From Reticulitermes lucifugus (taxonomy: Eukaryota; Arthropoda; Insecta; Blattodea; Rhinotermitidae): a DNA stretch of 64,000 nt. The position numbers and the translations under genes are program-made. Numbering within the stretch: position 1 is the stretch's first letter; every line of letters starts with the position of its first letter. Below the pieces are notes generated by a model. That model was not told the origin of the DNA and made no database searches. It saw nothing but the letters and a program-made list of their open reading frames with translations. Location: assembly GCA_026260175.1 (NCBI GenBank), contig JAKCWW010000931.1:22618-86617 (forward strand). Direction: 5' to 3'. Positions 46,590-57,798 of this stretch are shown piece after piece.

Positions 46590-46776
46590 GCGATTTTCAT
46601 CCATGTCCAGCGCTGAATAAGATCCTGGTGGCCACAAATTTAAAGATGTTCGCAAGCTGTTAACAGTTGTGGTTGATAACAAAGGACACTAGACTTCTAT
46701 CAACAGGATGGAAAAGCAGGTTGCACGTTATAATGCCTTAATTGTGGCGGGGACTACGTGGAAAAGTAGTGGAATA
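46590..46776 (+). mobile_element. Mariner-like transposase, C-terminal remnant
   Basis: The plus strand reads GGHKFKDVRKL near 46628-46660, then DFYQQ, a frame-shifted GMEKQVARYN, and CLNCGGDYVEK with a TAG stop at about 46774. The final GDYVEK-stop is the characteristic mariner transposase C-terminus. At least two frameshifts and in-frame stops make it dead. The DDD catalytic part is absent; terminal repeats were not found. Confidence 0.7.
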
Positions 46777-47924
46777 GCAACACAATTAAATCTCAACTGA
46801 TCTTATTAGAGTTTAAAATAAAGACCCGACAATATATGCTTTGTAAACTTATCTTCCGACCGACTCTCGTAATGATAAAATAGTTTACAGATGTCACTAT
46901 TTATGATTTACTGCACCGGCAGCAGAAAATTTGACCATGAACATAACAGGGCCTATTCTTATCGTTTCCAAGGCGTGAATAATATACGAAAAATTCGCAA
47001 TAAATGAATATTAATATCAGTGGGCGATACACGTTTTATAAATATACCAGACTGGGGTACAATGTTTAATTTTTGTTAATGAAGGACGTTCGGAAATTTC
47101 ACATTTGCTACAGTCAAACATTTTAAACGTTCCGTAGCAAAATTCTACACAAACAGGGCAGCTTAGATTTTAAAACAGCTCATTTTAATATGCCCAATTA
47201 TGTGTCAATCTGACAAAATTTTTCTATACCATCATAGTACCCTACATTTTTGTTGTGTGCTGTATTTTGTACATAATTTTTCCTCCTACATGTTTCGAAG
47301 TTTCCATCTCTGACGTGACTGAGGGACTTCCCTGAGGGTGATCGTAACGAGTTAGTCACGCTTCGAGATTCATCCAGCCCGCAATAATATATTATTTCGA
47401 TCAAAAATAATACGCCACAACTTAAACGACATACCTTCATTTAAGACACACACGAGCCATGTCGCTAACAAATTATGTCTCTTATATACACACGTAACAA
47501 GCCCCATGGCGGCGCAGTCAAATACCTTTCGCAAATGGTATCGTGGGTCGGAGCACAGACAGGCCTCTGTGTCCTTTGTCATCCTACGGGTAGTACATAC
47601 ACTGACAGTGCATACTAAAAATATTTTAACCCACGAGAAAGGTAGTAGCAGAAGACTGTAAAATGTTTCATAATGAAAAGCTTCATAATTTTTCTGTTTA
47701 TCTGACATTATTAGAGTGATCCAATCAAGGAAGATGGGATGAACAGGATACCAGCATTGCACATAAAACTTGAGCAAAAAAAAACTTGGAGATAAGCAAC
47801 TCCTGGAGAGAACTATGCATAGATGAGAAGATTACTACGTTATACAATGGGCTTTGTGTTATTCAGTCGAACCTCGGGTTGATAGTTATCGATAATATCA
47901 ATATAAACACATTATTAGCTATAC
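46777..47924. other. No gene; weak hammerhead-like relic
   Basis: 47283-47330 on the minus strand reads CAGAGATGGAAACTTCGAAACATGTAGG-like pieces (stem GAAACTTC only partly paired). The 135-codon minus ORF (47777-47370) overlaps its flank and has no domain. Confidence 0.35.
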
Positions 47925-48264
47925 CAGTGTTGCCTAACAAGGGTTCCGCAGAACATCGTTTGAGGTTCCACGAGAAATCGTTGAGTAAATGCATAAAATT
48001 TTAAAATGTTGAAATACTACCAAAAATTCCAATTATACCTAAAACAGGAACAATGCTTCAATTTTTTCTTACGATGTAAGCTGACTTATGTATACAGCAG
48101 CTCCTTACAAATAAATTTTCTTGACAATAATTTAGCAGTCATTGAATTGGGCTCTCCCCTTTCAATTTTTCCTAGCCTGTGATCGTTTTCGTAGGTGGAG
48201 ACTCCTCGGGATATGAAAAATTATTTTAGGGGTTCCTCCATGGAGGAAAGGTTGGGCAACATTC
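47925..48264. mobile_element. hAT-like non-autonomous element with 8-bp target duplication
   Basis: The left terminus CAGTGTTGCCTAAC corresponds to the right terminus GTTGGGCAACATTC reversed. Flanks AGCTATAC (47917-47924) and ATCTATAC (48265-48272) match 7 of 8. Subterminal GGGTTCCGCAGAAC and GGGGTTCCTCCATGG are typical of such MITEs. 340 bp, no ORF. Confidence 0.7.
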
Positions 48265-48654
48265 ATCTATACTATCGATCGTTACAGTGTTTCAGTGCAG
48301 AAGTGTCTCAATATTATGGCGGCCCGCCACGTGACGGAATGTGAGTAGTGATAAAACAAATATTAAACAAATCAAGACTGGATTTGAAACGTGCGAGAAG
48401 ATACACTGCCCTATATAAACTCAGGCTAGGAACCAATGCTATGTTCAAGGGAACGTGGTAATAAGGATTCATGGTCCCCCCAAAAAAGATGCCAAATCTG
48501 TTGGCTATCCAGGACTGTTAACTCCTCCACAAGCACTCTGATCCAGCGTGTGACGAACGACCAATAGTACCCGCTTCAAGCAGAGTTGGTATCACAATAA
48601 TTATACTTATTGATTTGTTTATTACATTTATTTATGGATCATTGCATGACGCTT
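48265..48654. other. No gene seen
   Basis: TTATTTATGG-type AT-rich block at 48610-48640 may be the 3' flank of the SINE at 48655. Confidence 0.4.
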
Positions 48655-48890
48655 ACAGCAGCTCATATATAAAATGTTGAATGATTTGTGAGTGATAAAC
48701 TGGGAAATAAATGGAAGGAAGCCGCCGGTACTACTTGCAGGTACAATTCCAGCATTTCCCTGGAAATAATGAGGAAAACCACAGTGATGTCAGGAAGAAG
48801 ACGGTATCCGAGACCAGATTAGAACCCAGGACTTCCCGAATACGGAGGGGGAATACTACACACTCAGTCTCTACGTTCGGCAGTTACAGT
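48655..48890 (-). mobile_element. SINE family E
   Basis: CCGCCGGTACTACTTGCAGG, ATTTCCCTGGAAATAATGAG, GAAGACGGTATCCGAG, AGATTAGAACCCAGGAC (decayed B box on minus) and TTCCCGAATACGGAGGG. Related copies: 54030 (plus) and 55005 (minus). Confidence 0.5.
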
Positions 48891-49184
48891 TACGAAAATC
48901 TTATTTTCAGATATAAAAAATCTTAATGAATTTAGTTTTTATTTGGCGCCTGGTTGCTTACTGTTTTATCAATATAATATGAACGTTTGTTACTATATTA
49001 AACACACTTCGGCTTCCATTAAAAGCGTTCAATATACGCCACTAAATATGTGTGTGTATGTGTGTGTTTGCGCGTGTGTGGGCATACATGTTATTGATTC
49101 AGCGTCTTCAAATGAAGATACGCGTCACAAAGGACACGTGGTATTTTTTAAGAAGCTCCCCCTCGCCGTCAATTTACCCGAAAA

Positions 49185-49265
49185 ATTACAAATATTACTG
49201 CGCTGTTGTCAACAAGATAAGGAACCCTCAGGTTCCACGAAAGGCGGGAAATTTCTCTACTAATT
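49185..49265 (+). mobile_element. LINE C-terminal tail fragment
   Basis: Reads AVVNKIRNPQVPRKAGNFST then N and a stop (49190-49264), equivalent to the LVNxVxNLRVPxNAGNFLTS end of the 17.4 kb copy. About 80 bp long. Confidence 0.65.
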
Positions 49266-49734
49266 GAAATATCAGTCAGAATTCTGCCATATACAGTTGG
49301 TTGGGTACTTAATTTTACTCCAGATCTTACAGGTTATCACGAAACACAACAGACGTGCAAAGAAGAGAGCCAAAGAAACATTCAAACATTTCAAACTAGC
49401 CTTCAGAAAGCTTGTTACATCACAGAGATTAAGGATCTAACCACGAAACGTCCATGACTCTATTGTCCACGATGATTTTACGGAACGTTGAAGCAAGCCC
49501 CGGGTAACATGACGGCCAGTAAAATCCACAGACCACGACCGTGAGCTCCGAACCTCTGGCCTTATTACACGGTATATCCTTCGTGGGAATCGTGACAACC
49601 GAGCCCCAAAAAAGGCGAAATGTTTCTGAAACGGCGCGGAAAACGCCACGATAGAATGACCACGTCACAGACATACAAACGTTATTATTACACAACTAAC
49701 TCCGTGTACCAGCGCCCTTCTTATGATGCTGATA
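49266..49734. other. No gene seen
   Basis: An 88-codon minus ORF without a domain; nothing else. The ORF-poor gap 48891-49184 holds a GTGTGTG run at 49048-49080. Confidence 0.4.
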
Positions 49735-49895
49735 GGCGATCAGTTGGTCGAGAAATTCCTAGCCTTTCATGGAAACCGAATGTGCATTCAGGGGGCGACG
49801 GTATGAACGGGACTGAACTGATCAGGACAGAAATCGGTGGCGGGCTATTCTGAAGACGCGTAATTTCCTGACCAGCTGAGCGACTATGAGTTTCA
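49735..49895. mobile_element. Two LINE tails in inverted orientation
   Basis: 49738-49790 reads on minus as the NFLTS tail (GATCAGTTGGTCGAGAAATT, CCTAGCCTTTCATGGAAACC). 49812-49895 reads on plus as a decayed WTELIRTEIGGG-like block ending NFLTS-stop (GCGTAATTTCCTGACCAGCT). The two ends face outward from one short centre. Confidence 0.5.
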
Positions 49896-50289
49896 CAAGA
49901 AAATGTCTGCACGATGGCGACGGTTACTTACACTTCTACAGTTCAACGACTAGAATTTTTGCATTGTTAGCGTACTGCAAATTCTTTGATTGTTCTACTT
50001 AACGATGCTTTTTCCAACAGCGACGGTTTTACAGCATTGCACGAGAGGACGACTCCGAATTATGCAAGCAGGGTGTCCAGTGTACTAGCATTTGCCTAGA
50101 AGAACTAAGACAAGGCACAAAATAACTTAGCAGAGCCGGTCTTCAAGCCGATAAAGCAAACCGGGACCTTCAAAATACGATGAAACAATCGATACCAGTC
50201 AGATTTGATGTAATCCAAAAGTCGAAATGTAAAGAGGATAATTTTGCCCCACTGTGACACTACAGGCCTTTGTGACACCGGATTTAAGT
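49896..50289. other. No gene seen
   Basis: Nothing recognised. Confidence 0.5.
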
Positions 50290-50515
50290 AACAGAGTCAG
50301 ACCTTGCCCCATGACTCAAGACGGTTAGTCGCCGAAATCTCACCGGAGAGGCTCGGGTTCGATCCCACGACTACCAATGTGAGACTTATGGTGGACAAGA
50401 GGCAGTGGAACAGATTTTTTCCCCCGGGATCTCGGTTTTCGCCTGTTAGTATCGTTCCACTAATGCTCAATTCCATAACTCACATTTCATTAATCTACCA
50501 CCACAAATGTTAGCA
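50290..50515 (+). mobile_element. SINE family C
   Basis: Head ends with B box GGGTTCGATCCCACG (50347-50361). Body AGGCAGTGGAACAGATTTTT, GTATCGTTCCACTAATGCTC and ATTTCATTAATCTACCACC. A (CT)n run follows at 50541-50568. Confidence 0.65.
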
Positions 50516-50734
50516 GACGACGGCGTCCACAACACCTCTCCCTCTCTCTCTCTCTCTCTATCTCTGTAGCACAGTGCACAAAATCTGAATGCTGCACATA
50601 CTGCGAGTTCCATCCGCATGTTCAGGGTCCAACACGATTCACAGAACAGAATAATTTCAGTAAACTAATTTATGCTATCAGTACATCCACCAACAAATGC
50701 GTATAATAAGATACAATTCATACATGTCTTAAAG

Positions 50735-50778
50735 AACTCCTACATATATCGGCACAGAGGTGCCATCCTCAGGGAGTT
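50735..50778 (-). ncRNA. Hammerhead motif with perfect stems and a mutated GAAA box
   Basis: Minus strand: stem I AACTCC/GGAGTT (6 bp perfect; 50773-50778 with 50735-50740). The core CTGAGGA fits CUGANGA, with the extra T after it. Stem II is GGCAC/GTGCC (50760-50764 with 50751-50755) with loop CTCT. The second core box is GATA instead of GAAA, and the stem III region is TATGTA. Pairing is preserved while catalysis should be lost, as expected of a relatively young relic. Confidence 0.65.
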
Positions 50779-52272
50779 ACAAGTACAAAGGAGTATAAGC
50801 CCAACACATTAATGTAGGTAGTATAATGCCAGTGTTAGGATACTTGAAGTGTTAAAATTCCAAAATATAAATTGATAGGTATAAAATTACAATATTGTTG
50901 ATATTAAAATTATATAATAGTGACCTGTTTCAAGCAAGTGTCCATGTCTGTTTAGGTTCTGTATGGAGCATGCATACATACATCTACTTTTTTTGTGTGA
51001 TCCGACAGGATCCAGTCCTGTAAATATGTTTACAGTTTATATTATACTATCTAATTTTAAAATTTTTCAAGTAAATATGCCAGACGAGTATCAGGTGCAA
51101 ATATGGTTTGCAGACGTTGACATGTTTAGAAAACAAATTGTTATTCTTAACCAAATTTTAGACGATAAATTGTATTTTTATATTAAACTGCCCCATCTGG
51201 GTGAAAATGTATTCTGCATAATCATGTATAATATTTCCCCTGTCACTACGATGTTAGTTAACTATTCACTGCACTGTACAACGACTTTTCCTTTTTGTTT
51301 CTTTTACGTGCTTGTTCCTGTATGTATGTACGTATTGTGTTATACAGCGCTTGCGTATTAGTGCTGATGTAACTGGCCATCAGGATGTTGGGTCACCACC
51401 TAAACAGAGAATTATATTATTATTATTATTATTGGCTTGCATTACGCGCCAATTTTGCTGGTCACAACCCTCCATCTGCCCCAAGAGACGGGGTTTTGCA
51501 TAAACTTCAAGGCTACAGACAGGCTGCATTGACGGTCATCCAGTAGGTTCTCTGTAGCCAACATAACTGCTCGCATAACTGGGGCGAATGCTGGCCGTAG
51601 TACCCGCTACATGTACCGAGATCAAACAACAGTTCATATGTAGGCCTTGGTGCATTAATACGAGCCGCGCTTGAAGCGAGTGAGTTGTGCCAGTCCGCTC
51701 GGTAGCAGCCGGTGAAGATGCTACAGGCACCGGTTAGGAGTCCGCCGGATACGTGACCTCTCATTTGATGGAACTGCGCCACACAGACGCGAAATGGAAG
51801 GAACATTAACAACGTTCCCGAGGGAACTGGAGATAACTGATCCCTTCCAACTGCCATTGCGTCTTGTGTAATACAGAAATCAGTTCCTGTGACCAGGGCT
51901 AAGGTCAACGAAAGCTGCTGTGTTGTTCCGCACCGATGTGACACACCTCACCAAGCAAAACGGTACCGATGACCTTGCTGACACCGCTGGGAACGTTTTG
52001 CACGCTTTGAATCCGCAACTCCCACCCACGTCATCTCGAAAGACAACTCGTACTGCCCGTTATTTTCTGTTACCTAGGCAGATTGAGTGCAGTACCCGTG
52101 ATTGCCAGAAGCATATTCATGTCACTACGACTCAATTCACGTGAGAATATCTCCTCTGCTCGTCTTCCTCCCACTTAGACATAAGACGTACATCTATAAT
52201 GCTCCATAGGTGAAACGAATTAAATGAGAAATCACTAAGGTTAAACAGCCTATTTATTCTACTGAAGCATCA
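50779..52272. other. No gene recognised; unassigned GC-richer ORF
   Basis: The 143-codon minus ORF (51944-51513) is GC-richer than its surroundings but has no motif. The plus ORF at 50963-51361 is low complexity in parts. A (TTA)n run is at about 51414-51433. Confidence 0.35.
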
Positions 52273-52685
52273 TTATTTTTCGAAATAATCCCTGAGGAAA
52301 CTGATGCATTTGCCCTACCTTGGCACGAATTTAAAAATTACGGCGCTATTGAAATATGGCTCTTGCATTCGTAACCATTCACGAACAGCCATATCCACTG
52401 CCTCATTATGGGGGAATCCGCAACCTTCCACGTGACTCATCGGTTTCTCAAAGTCTGTTCCACTCTTCTTGAGCTCACATCCGTCGCTGATCCGCTGGAC
52501 CGACAAGTGTGGTCATCATTATGGACGTCCTTTCGCCAATTTTCGCAATCTCTGCACAATTTTCTGACAAGCTGCACTCTCACTACGCCATCACCACTTA
52601 CCCACATCAGGTGGCGATGAACTCCGATGGGGTGGATACGTTTCGCCCATTAAACTTAATCACACTACGAAATTCTTAGTGGGAC
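52273..52685 (-). mobile_element. Mariner-like transposase, internally deleted (N- and C-terminal ends joined)
   Basis: Minus strand from about 52680: EFRSVIKF (HTH start), then NWRKDVHNDDHT (the DVHDE-type linker) near 52540. It passes straight into HVEGCGFPHNEAVDMAVREW (from about 52440), then FNSAVIFKFVPR and GKCIS with DYFEK and a stop at 52273-52275. The catalytic DDD core, normally some 150 residues, is missing between these parts. The 63-codon open ORF (52506-52315) is its longest uninterrupted piece. The family call rests on the RSVIKF, DVHxE and DYFEK signatures. Confidence 0.6.
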
Positions 52686-53770
52686 CAAGTTTCCGACGAT
52701 ATTGTGATTGCACCCTGTCCCCTGAAGAGCATCTGCCTGACTCTGGCGCCATCTGTTGCATTCGCTACCTCCTACCGAAAAATAAAATTTCTGTCGAATA
52801 CAAAAGTTACAAGCTAGGGAATCTTACTTACTAAATATTCATCGTACTTAGTAGGCTACTACTGAATTCACGCAGTTTCTTCCACCTCTTGTCAACCTTC
52901 TCTCTTTCAAGTATAATACGTTCATATGCAGTATATCTCCGAATGACAAAGGTGAAGTTGGAACTACTGAATTCAAGTGGTTGTTTCCACATCCACAGAA
53001 TTCCTTGGGTTTAGCTTCTTGTTACACAGTAAGAGTGCAGTAGTAACTTATAATTTAATTTTCCTAATGACTAGAAACCTTTAATTTCGAAATTTCCGTT
53101 GTACAACAAAATGCTTTGACTCCGAGATCGAGCAGATTACAGCAAATACATAACTGTTACATGTGATCAGTCTGTTGTATAACAATGGATCACAAACTCA
53201 CACGCTCTACCTGAACGCGAACACGAAAAATGCTTCCGCTATGAAAATTCTGTAAGCCCTAAATGTCTCTGAGGAAACAAACTAGTTTTTATTCTAACCG
53301 TAATTCGACCAGATAACAATCGTGAATGGAAATACGAGTACATCAAAACAAGTTCATTGGCTTGTATATTAATATTGTTAAAGAAACCTAAAGGAAACAG
53401 CAGCGTCTGCTGAGAATCGAAACACTGTCACCTAGCCAGCAGCCAGACACTTGGGGACACATATTGGGTGATGCCGGTACCATGTTTATGTTATATTCTA
53501 GTACTGTCTATATATATTACTACACCTCTACAGTTGACTCTTTACCTCACTTTTTTAAACTATTTTTTAAAAAGATTTCTAAAACATCTTTTTCTACTGT
53601 TATGACAATATTGGCATTTTAATATACACTTTAATTTTTAACATATTGCTTAGGCCACATATATACAATATTCCTATTGTTTTTATATACATTGATAATG
53701 TACTCACGATGTTAGGGGAAGATCTCCTTCACATAACATGCAGGGTTTCCATTTTTATAGTTTTTGTTAA
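52686..53770. other. No gene seen
   Basis: AT-rich, no recognisable repeats apart from the flank of the ribozyme motif. Confidence 0.45.
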
Positions 53771-53812
53771 TGGCCTGATGATGGCGATTTACTGAGCCGA
53801 AACTAGTTGCCA
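53771..53812 (+). ncRNA. Hammerhead ribozyme motif, core and stems intact
   Basis: Stem I TGGC/GCCA (53771-53774 with 53809-53812). CTGATGA is at 53775-53781, the extra T at 53782. Stem II is GGC/GCC (53783-53785 with 53796-53798, 10-nt loop). GAAA is at 53799-53802. The palindromic ACTAGT (53802-53807) forms the minimal stem III and U is the cleavage-site base (53808). All consensus core positions are present. Such minimal forms are known from the flanking repeats of Penelope-like elements and are thought to act as dimers. Confidence 0.7.
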
Positions 53813-54029
53813 AGTAAAAATGTGTATAATACAGTTTGTTGCGTGTTACTGACGAACTAATAAAATATACACTAGATACTTTCTCGCCGAGCTGAAATAC
53901 AACCAGCCTTATCGGGGATCTCCAAAACAGGGAGGCCCCATGTACTCGCGCAGAATGCGATAGCCGTCAACGGCCTCTACCAAACCCTCACACCGAATTG
54001 TTATTGTGTCTCGGGATGCAACAAATATG

Positions 54030-54205
54030 ACGAATAGGACGCTACGTAATTGTTCCCGGAGAACCTAAGTTCGAATCTTAACCGATTACTGGCAATATTC
54101 ACTGAATAACTGGTGGGGTTTCCTCATTCCTTTTATGGGAATACCACCGACGCCGACCATTCACGGTCAGTCTCCCACTTAAATTCATGTACTGTGATGT
54201 TTGTA
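54030..54205 (+). mobile_element. SINE family E
   Basis: B-box-like AAGTTCGAATCTTAACC (54069-54085). Body GGTGGGGTTTCCTCATTCC, TTTATGGGAATACCACCGAC and CGGTCAGTCTCCCACTTAAA. The head is poorly preserved. Confidence 0.5.
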
Positions 54206-55004
54206 GTTGAAAACAGTTTAGATAAACAACATATGGGCTCATAAGTAATATATTTAAAATTAGTTAGGAAGACGGTGTCAACACATGATAAGACTAACAT
54301 GCTTACACGGCTCCATTACCTGACGGCTTGCTCAGTCTGTACTTTCCTTTATATTTGTTAATCTGCCTACCCATCTATCGGGTCTTTATGTATCTAATCA
54401 CCTATTATATTTCCTGTTCTCCCTCCTTAATTCCTTCCTCCCTCCTTTCACTTCACCTGTCCTTTTTCTCTTGCCGTTTCCTGACAACTTTTCCCCTCAT
54501 CTTTTGTTTATATCCTCGTTTCATTAACTCATTTCTGTATGCTGTTTATGTATTCGTGTCTAATTTTTTCCTGCAAAACAAATGGACACACAGCCACCGA
54601 CAGAGAACATGCCAGTACAGAACGCAAAAACACAATGCATCGTATCTCCCCAGATGTTAGGAAAGTTGATACTGATCGCCTGCAACGCATGACCTGTAAA
54701 AGTAACAATCACAAGCACTCTTCCTAGTTCATATTCTAAGAAGCACGTAACTAAACTTCCGTTGTACCGAACAATGGGATCGCCTTTCCATCCAATGGAG
54801 CAACCTCCACGGTTCCACAGAAGAAGCAACTGTACTTGCTCGGGCTGCACTGACGAACTGCAGACAGCAGGTGCTAGTTATAAACCGTCTAAGAGAAAGT
54901 CTACCCATTATCTATTTTTAATTATTTACTGTGATGCATTAAAAGACGATTTAGGTAGCACAGATTCTCTGATATACAGCATCTAATGTCAGAATGATCA
55001 ATTA
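54206..55004. other. No gene seen
   Basis: The plus ORF at 54328-54660 is a C/T-rich hydrophobic string of chance type. Nothing else. Confidence 0.45.
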
Positions 55005-55170
55005 ACAATTAAATGGGAAGAAAGGGTATGGAAGGTGCCGCGGCACCTACCTGGAGCGACTGAGGAAAAGAACACAAAACCTCAGTCCGAGGAGTCGATC
55101 TCCGGGTTGGGACCTAAAAATGGGACCTCCCGTATACGAAGGAAGTGTACTAACCACGTCCGAAAACAGT
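55005..55170 (-). mobile_element. SINE family E, decayed
   Basis: GGTGCCGCGGCACCTACCTG, CTGAGGAAAAGAACACAAAA, GGGACCTCCCGTATACGAAG. Same order as 48655, more diverged. Confidence 0.4.
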
Positions 55171-56004
55171 TATTAGTACCTGAAAAATTCTAATTTTTAT
55201 CCCACGAGATCACGTTCAGAAAGTGGCTTGATCTGAAATTCAAACATAATCTCAGCCTGCCTAAGTTCAGGCTTAAACATCATTGTTGATAAGACAAATT
55301 CTTATATAAATACCCTGAAGAAGGAAGCAGCAAGACTCTCCGAAATATCTCTAACCAGTTACCAACATACACGACATCACATCACGGAAGACTTTTAATC
55401 TTCGTCATTCTACGCTTTTTCTTTCAGAAGGAAACTGAGGACGGACAAGCCTTATACAATTTGTTTCTACCGATTCTTTCGCAAGGTGACAACTTCCCGC
55501 CCCAGCGGCGCACCTCACCAATAACCAAAGACGTCCATAAAATAACATTCAAAAACAGCACAACCTCGGTCAAGCAATTACCCCTGCTCAAATGAGAAGC
55601 TGATCCTTCGGGGAAACACATCTAGACCCACGTGAAAAGACGCTTTATGCCAAACAGAATATCTAAAGCGTACCAAACAACCTTCATGTGCATCTTAGTT
55701 TTATGCTTTACCGAGAAGTATATATATGAAATTATCGGATTTTAAGAAAAAATGTCAGCATGATATACCGTACAATCCGCTGACAACGCCTATAGTACGC
55801 TCGTACTTGTTTCTAACTATCCTATTGCATTTCTCTTGAAAGCATAAGGAATATTTACGTGCAGATGTGGAACTTATGCGAAAGAGAAATAGCGACAGGT
55901 TGGCGTAGTGCCTCGACTTGACGTCCCAAGTGGAAACTGGCCTAACCGAGAAAGGCTATACTAAACAGAAAGCATTTATTACGCTGTATTCCGTCCACTG
56001 CCTT
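55171..56004. other. No gene; weak hammerhead-like relic
   Basis: CTGAAGA at 55315-55321 with GGA/TCC stem II and GAAATATC at 55342-55349; stem I does not pair. Nothing else. Confidence 0.35.
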
Positions 56005-56310
56005 AAAAAGATAAACGGTAAAATTGTCCCAGTCCACGCCATTAAGGCATATAAGGGGAGCAGAGGTACAGATCCACTCATTCCTAACCTCGGCGCCAGT
56101 TGGAGGTAGGTAGTCAACTTCAAGCCCCGGCCGCTTTACCCTCGGGAAAGAAATCCCGTACTATTGATGGTAAGCTGGCTGGACCTCACAGCCGGTCTGC
56201 ACGGTTTTGGAAAAGAGAAAAATCTTTTGACGCTGCCGGGATTCAAACCCTGGACCATCCAGCCCGTAGCCTTGTCACTATACCGACTCCGCTAACACTA
56301 CTTCTGACAG
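56005..56310 (-). mobile_element. SINE family A, near full length
   Basis: Tail side ACGGTAAAATTGTCCCAGTC, CACGCCATTAAGGCATATAA, CGGCCGCTTTACCCTCGGG, CTGCCGGGATTCAAACCC (B box on minus), GCCTTGTCACTATACCGACT (A-box side). One of the most complete minus-strand copies. Confidence 0.7.
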
Positions 56311-57097
56311 CCACATAATGTGCCATTTGTTACTACAGTGTTTAAAGAAACTTTCATAAAGGCAGTAGGTTCGCTGCATAGGCTATCAGCCCATCACAAG
56401 GCCTCTGCGACCATAAAACAGAGAAAAACGCTGAAAAACACCCGCGCCATGCGTGGCTTTCAAAACCATCAACCCTAAAATGCGGACATCCAAAGACATG
56501 CACATTGCTGGGTAACAAACATTCCAAAGTCTCAGTCTGCCTCTCTCTGTGAGATTCCGCTCAACTCTGCACTGTTATGGGCCCCTCATATGAATGTTTC
56601 AGACTACGCACATATTATGGGAAATTTTTAAAGTTGTAATAACGGAAAGTTCATTGCGTCACGTTCAGTAGTTCAATTCTATACTATAGAAGTACGAGCA
56701 ACAAAATTCCCATATCCTATTTATCTAATGCAAATTGAATATGTCATGGTTAGCATCTGACTTCAAACTGGAAAAGTCCTGAATTTAACGCTCGGCGCGG
56801 AGACCGTCGACAATCATTAAGGCTACTCCTAGTCTTTCCATGCATCTGAAGGACAGTGAGCAAGCACCTTAAAACTGGGACTTGCAGCTTAATTCGATAT
56901 CCTGCATGATTATTCACAACCGTTATCTCTGACGCTACACAATGTAACTGTTCGGTTGAATTAGCGTCGTTAAATAAACTAAGAAACAAACTTATAATAA
57001 TACAGCCTTAACGTGACTCATACCGTTATGCTAAATATATAAAGAACCAATAAGTAGCCGTCAGACACAACATATATCTGATACAAAGCGCCTAACA
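56311..57097. other. No gene; SINE 3' fragment
   Basis: 56940-56985 (TAGCGTCGTTAAATAAACTA) is the plus-strand 3' end of the GTCGTTAAATAA-tailed SINE type. Otherwise nothing. Confidence 0.45.
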
Positions 57098-57141
57098 ACA
57101 GCTACATGTTTCGGCTTTTAATTAAGCCATCATCAGGCTGT
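57098..57141 (-). ncRNA. Hammerhead ribozyme motif, core and stems intact
   Basis: Minus strand: stem I ACAGC/GCTGT (57137-57141 with 57098-57102, 5 bp perfect). CTGATGA is plus 57130-57136, the extra T at 57129. Stem II is GGCTT/AAGCC (57124-57128 with 57113-57117) with a TTAATT-like loop. Then GAAA, the palindrome ACATGT and the GTA cleavage triplet (57103-57105). Every core base matches the hammerhead consensus. It is the cleanest copy here. It probably marks a terminal repeat of a Penelope-like element; no reverse transcriptase or GIY-YIG remnant was found beside it. Confidence 0.75.
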
Positions 57142-57717
57142 ACAAGATTTTATAAGGATGCGTAATGTACAACAACACAAGTAACATGATTGAAGATTGA
57201 GATCTCAACAATGTCACATTTCATATACGTAAATATCATAAAAGATTTATCATCATAAATGTTTTCAACCAAACAGCCAATATGATGAGTGCTCATTATA
57301 TCAAATATATGTTGGGTCTGACGGATACTTAGTGGTTGTGCAATAATTCAGCCCTTTACTTTGTATATTATCTAACAGTTTAAATTTACAGTAACGTTTC
57401 GCACGCTAGTTCTACTTCCATTTCGGCAGAAGGTGGCCTAACGCTGATACTTCCGCTGGAATGAGCTGCTCTCAGTCACTGGAAATTTTATTATAAACCT
57501 GGATGATGGACGATATGCAGCACCAAAGTACACTGACAGTGCTGCAACTTCATGAAAACATTGAGCAATGTATTGTAGTGACATGACATGGCATTTGGAA
57601 ACCTGAACAGGATGGGAGGATAAGTGTACTAAAACTGGCTCACTGATGTTGAGGATTAACATGACTGTGGTCCGTCGACCGTTGTCACACAAACGAAAAC
57701 ATGTCAGTCCACGTTAA
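57142..57717. other. No gene seen
   Basis: AT-rich flank of the ribozyme repeat, then an 84-codon minus ORF with no domain. Confidence 0.45.
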
Positions 57718-57798
57718 CAACTACTAATCTTCATATGAAACATAACTAACATATACCAGGACTTTTTCTAAGTCCTGGTATATGTTAGTTACGTTTCA
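57718..57798. repeat. 28-bp-stem hairpin with possible 8-bp target duplication
   Basis: 57737-57764 pairs with 57770-57797 (one mismatch) around a TTTCT loop (CCAGGACTT/AAGTCCTGG at the tip). CACGTTAA occurs on both sides (57710-57717, 57799-57806). The arms do not match the hairpin elements at 38.1 and 60.7 kb. Confidence 0.5.

Noticed and set aside
51513-51944. 143-codon minus ORF as a host exon
   Set aside because: No recognisable motif and no convincing splice sites at its borders; left unassigned.
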